The translations under genes and the position numbers were made by a program. The notes under the pieces were generated by a model. It worked only from the letters and a program-made list of their open reading frames with translations, did no database searches and was not told the DNA's origin. From Elysia chlorotica (lineage: Eukaryota > Mollusca > Gastropoda > Plakobranchidae), in NCBI GenBank assembly GCA_003991915.1, contig RQTK01000288.1:306387-370386 (forward strand): a DNA stretch of 64,000 nt, written 5' to 3'. Shown here piece by piece: positions 56,996-64,000 of the stretch; the first letter of the stretch is position 1; each line of letters opens with the position of its first letter.

Positions 56996-58629
56996 CATCT
57001 ATTTCTCTTCTTCCCATTCTTTTCTTAGTACATCTCTCAACTTTGTTAAATGAGGCCTTCGTTTAATTCTTCATCTAACCTGCCAATCCTCTTCAAAATC
57101 AGTATAAATGTTGGCATGTCTCTTGTCTTTTGACTTATTGTGCATACCCTGACATCTTCCCAACTCAAACGAAGTGAGTGGAGAAAGAAGAAGGCAAGCC
57201 TTACAGTAGTTGTTTCTTGTTATGAATGCTCTCTCTCAATTATGAAGAGCTTCATAATCATATTACACATGCTTATGTCTAGTGATAGTATTGTACAGCA
57301 TGTTTTGATGGAATTGTTGATAACAATAAAAATAGTAACATTAATTTTATGAATGTTTAAAAAACTTAACATATAGTTGTGGATGTTGCCCCAGTACCTG
57401 CACGTTAATCAAAATACCGATGATGATGATGGGGATGATGATGATGATAGTATTAAAATTTGACAAATACAAGTATATAATTATATTTAATATAAATCAT
57501 CAAAGCTAGTTTGAACCCCTGGTTATCAGAATGAGAGCGTCATTGTCAAAGTCAAGACATCATCTAAATAGATCCAGCTGCCTCAGTTGAGGGGTTGTTT
57601 AAAAATTAACACTAAATATATTTTTGTGTTGAATTAAACTTATAAGAAGGAAAGTTGGGCTCTCTCTCTCTCTCTCTCTCTCTCGTTCTTTTCTATGCTC
57701 AATGTTGTTATATTTAAATCATTGTCTAACCAGACAACGGTTTTTTATTTACCTAGACATCGTTTATAGTGCATGCATTATCATGGCCTGATTAACCTAT
57801 ACAGGTAATAGTGTCCGCGCCCATCCCCCCAAGCCTGAGATAGCATGCAATGTGTTATTATACGTATTACCTGTATCCCTATTGCGAGCACAACTAAGTT
57901 CACCTTGTTTTTAAGCTTGTTCTAATCTATTTGTCTACAAGTCTCAGTGCGTCCTCTGCTAGTACTAGTACACAATGTAGTCCCTGTTCTCGCTCGGCTA
58001 GTTACGTTTAGCTGGTCTGTGGGGTCTGTATTGTAGAGAGGGCCGCTTTTTGCATTCCAGTCGTTCTTGGCAAAGACCAGTGCGTGCGTGTGTGTGTGTG
58101 TGTGTGTATAGTCTGTATACACAGGAAAGTCAGTCCTAATCCTTTCGCCCCGCTGATCGTCCTTTTTTTTTTAGCAGTAGACCCCAGATCTCAAAGAGAT
58201 CTCTGAACTTTTCTGTGGGCCTCAACTCTCAAGCTGTTCTAGTCTTGCATAGGAAGAGCGAAGCACGCTTTATAACATCACTGATCAGGCAAGTGGATCT
58301 GGTGTCAGTGTTTTTAAACTTGGCGAATAGTTTTGTTAGTTAGGATGGCTTTCGGTTTACACCCTGACTAACGGATAAGGGCCGAGACACGGACACCTAG
58401 TGTAGCTGTAAGAATCAGTGCGTTTCAAATGTCAGCAGAGAGAAACTGTGCTCTGTTTATTCAGGTATGTCACATAAAAGTGCTTAACGTGCGCCTTTAA
58501 CAACTCGGGGAGGCGGCAACTGTGTTTAAATGTAAGGCTTGATCCCGCAGAAACTTAAAGTTTAAAACATTTGTTTGGATAGTCAACGGTCTGAAATTGT
58601 ATAGAGATCATAGACAGGTACTGTGGTGT
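55481..58629. other. Intergenic, nothing recognised
   Basis: AT-rich with several short TC, GAT and GT microsatellites. A more GC-balanced stretch at 57930-58450 has no supported exon. Confidence 0.5.
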
Positions 58630-58640
58630 AGACGCGCCGT

Positions 58641-58845
58641 GGGGGGCACGGTGGTCCAGGGGTAGAACATCGGCTTCCGGCGCAAAAGTTCCAGGTTCGA
58701 GTCCTGGTTGAGACAGGAGTCATGGTATCCCCGCCCTGTCTCGTGTGTGGCAGCACATAAAATTGTCAGACGCCAGTCTTGGGGTCCGTCCACAATATAG
58801 CCTATATAGTGCTGATGTTGGACGTTAAACCAACTCAGCAACAAC
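58641..58845 (+). mobile_element. tRNA-derived SINE with 11-bp target-site duplication
   Basis: The element is flanked by agacgcgccgt at 58630-58640 and again at 58846-58856. Part of the body between head and tail (roughly 50 bp) is deleted relative to the copies at 44957 and 63554. Confidence 0.88.
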
Positions 58846-59257
58846 AGACGCGCCGTCTATTATCAAAAGTAGTTGGATGTAATATGTCGGCGTGTCTCTC
58901 TCACTCCCCTCTTCGCTACGCTAGCCTGAGGTGGTTTGGGGAAGGATCCTGTGTGAATTAGAAAAGGTAATGCAAGTAGTTTGTCTGTTGTTGGTTGTGT
59001 TGTTTTTTCCCACCATCTCACTGGGCGAGAATCTACTCAAGTCGTATGACTATTACAAGGCGCCATAATAAGCTTATCAGTTTTATTCTTACAATTTACT
59101 TTAGTCAAGGCGACTTTGTGCGATTGCCCAGTGTATACTGTGATTTCAAGGCAATGTGGTAACAAGTGCAAACCTCAAAGCAATGACAAACAATTAGTTC
59201 AGTTTTATAAGCATAATTATGTGTCATGTGCCTGGTACATAGATTTTCTTGTTTCGC

Positions 59258-59260
<3 letters not shown>

Positions 59261-59332
<72 letters not shown>
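59261..59332. repeat. (TC)n array
   Basis: About 72 bp of pure TC. Confidence 0.97.
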
Positions 59333-59334
<2 letters not shown>

Positions 59335-59493
59335 CAATTAGACTATGTGTGTAATTAGATAATAACAATAGTAACAAACTGTGAATCGATTTTGCCATAA
59401 GAAGTCTGTTTTATTGAGTTTTATTTTCATTGCAATCCAGGTCGCTCTTTTGTTATATCGGCTAAAAGTTGCTATTATTTTGATAAATAATTA

Positions 59494-59793
59494 AAGAGGC
59501 TCTGAGCCTATCCAACGCGGATTGAAAAGCTGTTGGTTGTCACTAGTAATTCGAATGACATTCAGGTCAATGCATAGCCCATATGTCCCGCCGATGATGG
59601 TCACTGTTTGCCGTGATATATTAATTATTTCCGCCTTTCCAGCGGCGAATCCAATATTGAGCTCGGTTTGTGTGTCCAGATTTGTCATAACTGAGTGTGA
59701 ACCAGCCAAACTGTTCCTATCCCCACTGTAACGTGCGTGCCAAGCAATATCCATGTGTGTGTTTTTCCCCGGGTACGATTGGTGGTATATTAG

Positions 59794-59796
<3 letters not shown>
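59494..59796 (-). other. Unrecognised 101-codon open frame
   Basis: This is an open frame of balanced composition that is not built from a microsatellite. It includes NISRQTVTIIGGTYGLCIDL. The opposite strand is also partly open. No splice context or family was recognised, and it may be chance. Confidence 0.15.
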
Positions 59797-59880
<84 letters not shown>

Positions 59881-59925
59881 CTCTCCCTCCTTCCCTCCCT
59901 CTGTATGTGTGTGTGTGTGTGTGTA
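59797..59925. repeat. (TC)n then (GT)n array
   Basis: A compound microsatellite of TC units, a short ccttccctccc linker, and GT units. Confidence 0.95.
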
Positions 59926-60909
59926 TATTCAGGTCACTTGCCGATAGCCACCCAGTGTCGGCGGGGGTACTTTCGCGTGTAAAAAGACGAACAAATAATA
60001 TTACAATAAATTATGCCGATCGTTTTTACAGGCCAATTCACCTTTTCCCTGGAGACATACATGTAGTCTGCTCTCTTTTGTATGTGAATCTTATCGATCT
60101 TTCGACTCTTCTGGATTCTTCAATAGATTTTGTTGTTGTACACTTTCATTCCTCCTGTCGTAAAATTAGTCTACATTTAAGAATCGAGCCAGGCCGCTCT
60201 AGAAATGGTGTCTACTTTTGTCAGTTTTATTGAAGTATGAGAAAATTAAGTGAAAATGGGACTAAAATGTATTGATACGGTAAAGATATGGCTCCTGAGA
60301 CCATCCGTTCTGTCTCTGTGTGGCAGCACGTAAACTTGTCAAACTTAAAGTCCGTTGACCTGTGTGAAAAAAATATGACTTTGCGGTTCACTTTCGCGTA
60401 AGGAAAACAGAGTACATGTACCAATAACAACAACAACAACAACAACAACAAAACCAAAACTAAACACCCAGATCCCTGGGCTTCACTTGAGACTTCTCAT
60501 TCATCTTGAGCGTCAACTTTTTTTCTTTTAATCGCCCTGATAAGCACGTACTAATTGTTGAAACGATCGTACTTTCGAATTGTGTTGGTGTCAGGCGGTG
60601 AAAATAAATAAATTTAAAAAAAAATGTACACACTGCTGGCAACAATGCACGCTTAATGTTATGGCATTTGATATCTTTTCTTAGGTGATTAATGGCCATC
60701 CCATTTCGGGTCTATATGAGAGCTCACGTTAATTACCATAAGGGTATAACTAAGTTAATATGACCAACACAATAGATTTCGGTGGCGATAACTTTCTACC
60801 CGCATCTTTTGTTTGTTTGTCTCTTCCAAAACGCTCCTCAGTAAGGGTGTTTGTTGCGCGGCAATCAGAATGCCTGGCCATACCGCCCCACCATCGAATT
60901 GTGTGTTTT

Positions 60910-61178
<269 letters not shown>

Positions 61179-61179
61179 T

Positions 61180-62185
61180 TGATTTCCACGGCGACTGTGT
61201 CCCGATGCGGCCTCCCGGATCACCCCAGGGTCGGGCTACATGCATCTCCTTACCCCGACTGTGTTGAGTGTTGGTTGTGCACTCGATCTTTATAGAGCCT
61301 GCTTGATGCCAAAATGGAAATGTGTCATTAAAGACCCGTAATAGTGTATAATTATTTCGGATTCAAGAATCTTTATATTGTTACAAGTCTTGAAGTGCGC
61401 CACAGTTTGAGTTGTAAAATAGAATACTAGGTTATATAATTTCTAAACTGGTATCTAACAGTGGTTGTGGCATCGGTGAATTGGGTGATATACAAGAGTC
61501 ATATATAGGGGCACAACACAAATGTCATAACAGACTGCGTAATGGTGACGATATTAATTTTATAAACTTATAAAGCAACACACACATCATTATTACTACG
61601 AGTCATTCAGAATAACCTTATAAGGATGCGTTGAGGAATGTTAACCGTTGCTTAAATTAAATTAAGTGTTACGTTATTTTTTATCGCCTCATCTTTCTTT
61701 GTTAGTTGTCAGAAGGGGCAGCAGCAACTGTCGTGATAAAGGTAGTTAAAGTATTTTATTTGTAGATTTTTAGCCTTGGGTATGAAATTGCAGCAAGAAT
61801 GGCAGCAGTTGTTGACTACTGTTATGTAGATGTATTTTGTTTATAAAAATAGCTTACTGGAGAGTTTTGCTGTGTTTTGCCCCTTCTTTTAATACAATGT
61901 ATACTTTACTGAGGTCCCTAGTTTGAATCTGTGATGATTATTTATGCTTCTCCTCATCCACCCTCACGCCGCCCTTCGTAAGATAATCTTCACAATTGAA
62001 AAAGTCAAGGGAATATATCTACTCACTACAGGATGACGTTACACACTAAAATACACCAGTCTATTCAGCCAGTATGGAAACCTGCCTTGTCCGCGCGATC
62101 GGAGTTTTGTTGTTGTAGGTTTTACATCGGCAGCTTGCCAGATCGCTGAGCCTGCCAAAGGTTGCTTGCAGTATATCGAAAATGG

Positions 62186-62227
<42 letters not shown>

Positions 62228-63540
62228 CTCTTATTCTCTCCTCTCCGACTCTCGGGCGTTTTTCTGTCATAATTTGGGGTTGATTCACATTTGTCTATTA
62301 TTATTTTTAAAGAAGTTTGTCTGATACTAAAATTTAAAATTGAGGCGGTTACCTAGACCTATCATACAAGCCGTTTACATCATACATAAACAACAAAATA
62401 AGACTGCTGGAATAAAAAAAAGTCTTTTCCATCGATTTGCAGTCCTGTTTCGAAACAGGAACGGCATGTGGGTGCGGCGGCGATGTTGGCATCTGACTGA
62501 CAGCTGCAAGCATCTAGTACTGACTACTGAGTAGGTGTTTGATTGGGTGTTACGCTGTGGTTCTTGGGGCATTGAGTTCCGTGGAGAATAAGTAGATCTA
62601 CGCTCTTGCGGTAGCTTACAACCTGTCGTAAGTCTTCTTTTTTATTTTATCTTAAGTCGAGTCTTAAGGTTACCACCAACACGATGTGCTTATGACCCGA
62701 GATCCAAACCTAAAGCCATTGTAGGCTTTATCTTTTCTGGGTTTACCCCATGTGTCTTCCTCGGCTGTTTTCCACGTGTTGCATGTCTCTCTCAACCTGT
62801 GCGTAGCTTGTCACTCACGCCCTCGAGTAATTTTGCTAGTACTACAATTTTGTCGATAGCGTGGTGTCTGGCTGTCTGCTAAGCCTTCTTATTGATCGCA
62901 CTATCGGCAGATTTGTTGTTAAAGATTCGAGGTTACTTCCTTTTATTTTTTATTTTCAAGCCTTTTTATTGATCGCCTGCATGACTTGCATGCTAACACA
63001 CACACACATTTATGCCTTGTTCAGAACTTTTTTTTATTTCATTCTTGACAATTTATGCAGTACAACCTGTTTGACTCACTGTCCTAAAAATGTAGATCAA
63101 AGCGGGCGTTTTGTTGTTGTTGTTTTAGGACTTTTTTTTAAAGTCACATACATATTAATTTTTTTTTGAAATATTAAAATTTAACGGCGAAAGCATCTAT
63201 TTTCCATTAAGTTCTTGCTATTCAATTGACACCAAGTTTATTTACCGCGATGTACTTACGTCGTTTTCTATGCTTTGTTATTGCCTTTTTTCCTATAGCG
63301 ATATGACGTCCCGTGAAAATACACAATGTAACTGATATCAACCAGTCAGCCCTTTTGTGTTCAGGTTAGCGGTTCCAAAGTGCTACGCAGAACAAACTTA
63401 CTACAAGTATCAACAATCGGTTCGAAATACACGCTTCACCGTGACCTGAATCAAGTTAATTATTTCCAGTTCATCGCCTCTGCAAAGCCTGTGATTATTC
63501 AGTTGTCCTGTGATATGGTCTGTATAACGATTATGCTGTA
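61180..63540. other. Intergenic, nothing recognised
   Basis: A GC-rich patch at 61185-61270 borders the long (TC)n array. The rest is AT-rich with scattered T runs. Confidence 0.5.
62190..62223. repeat. (TC)n array
   Basis: Short pure TC run. Similar short runs are at 56375-56398, 56953-56983 and 57659-57683, and a (GT)n run at 58086-58107. Confidence 0.93.
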
Positions 63541-63553
63541 TCGGTACCAAGGA

Positions 63554-63812
63554 CTGGGGGGCGCGGTGGTCCAGGGGTAGAACATCGGCTTCCGACGCAA
63601 AAGGTCCTGAGTTCGAATCCTGGCTGTTGCGTTCCCTACTGGTTGGGTCGGTGTCAGTATAATGTGACCGGATGAGAAAGGAGTCATGGTATCCCCGCCC
63701 TGTCTCGTGTGTGGCCGCACATAAAATTGTCAGACGTCCGTCTTGGGGCCCGTCAACAATATATCCTAAATAGTGCTGCTGTTGGACGTTAAACCGACCC
63801 AACCAACCAACC
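63554..63812 (+). mobile_element. tRNA-derived SINE with target-site duplication
   Basis: This is a full copy flanked by gtaccaagga at 63544-63553 and 63813-63822. Good preservation of the head and the flanks points to a young insertion. Confidence 0.88.
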
Positions 63813-64000
63813 GTACCAAGGAGTACTATTGTTTAGTAATCCATGATCGGTACTTACTATCGGTACATTACTCGGCACGGCCTGGTTTTGCCGAAACGCG
63901 CAGGGGACAGAGTGGGACAGTCATTCTATTCGTCATGCAAGTCAAGTTGGCAAATAATGAGTCAGATTTCCGGCGTGGGGGGTTAGTAGTGTAGCCTACA

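Overview
The window is animal nuclear DNA. It is AT-rich, intron-rich and full of tRNA-derived SINEs, minisatellites and long (TC)n tracts. Gene content and repeat style suggest a lophotrochozoan invertebrate, probably a mollusc and perhaps a gastropod, but the sequence alone does not prove this. Three protein genes and five tRNA genes are recognisable. There is one short assembly gap (39664-39756).

Layout. 1-8060: no recognised gene; microsatellites, SINE pieces and one weak exon candidate (2276-2390). 8061-30836 (+): a myosin of class XIX (MYO19), reconstructed as 25 phase-consistent exons (1224 codons plus stop). Two of its exons are present twice, and the motor exon that should carry the HYAGPV-type motif is not found. 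33000-42000 (-): an alpha-tubulin gene with its terminal exon in two tandem copies and one expected 164-nt exon absent. 42000-47400: SINEs, a GATA microsatellite, an initiator tRNA-Met gene and four tRNA-Val(AAC) genes in local repeats. 50900-54812 (-): ESF1, a nucleolar pre-rRNA processing factor, in two exons. 55000-64000: no recognised gene; very long (TC)n arrays and two SINEs with clear target-site duplications.

The three genes do not form an operon or pathway. MYO19 is an actin motor of mitochondria, alpha-tubulin builds microtubules, and ESF1 acts in 18S rRNA maturation.

The most unusual signal is a recurring structure in MYO19 and tubulin. Tandem duplications and minisatellites repeatedly span or start at exon edges: two splice acceptors (19422 and 36272), three splice donors (24212, 38507, 39305), and the tubulin stop codon, where the acidic tail plus stop is amplified into a 3'UTR array. 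In addition, whole terminal or internal exons are duplicated. ESF1 does not show this. Some of it, especially the whole-exon copies and the two absent exons, may be haplotype mis-assembly. The short multi-copy arrays are harder to explain that way.
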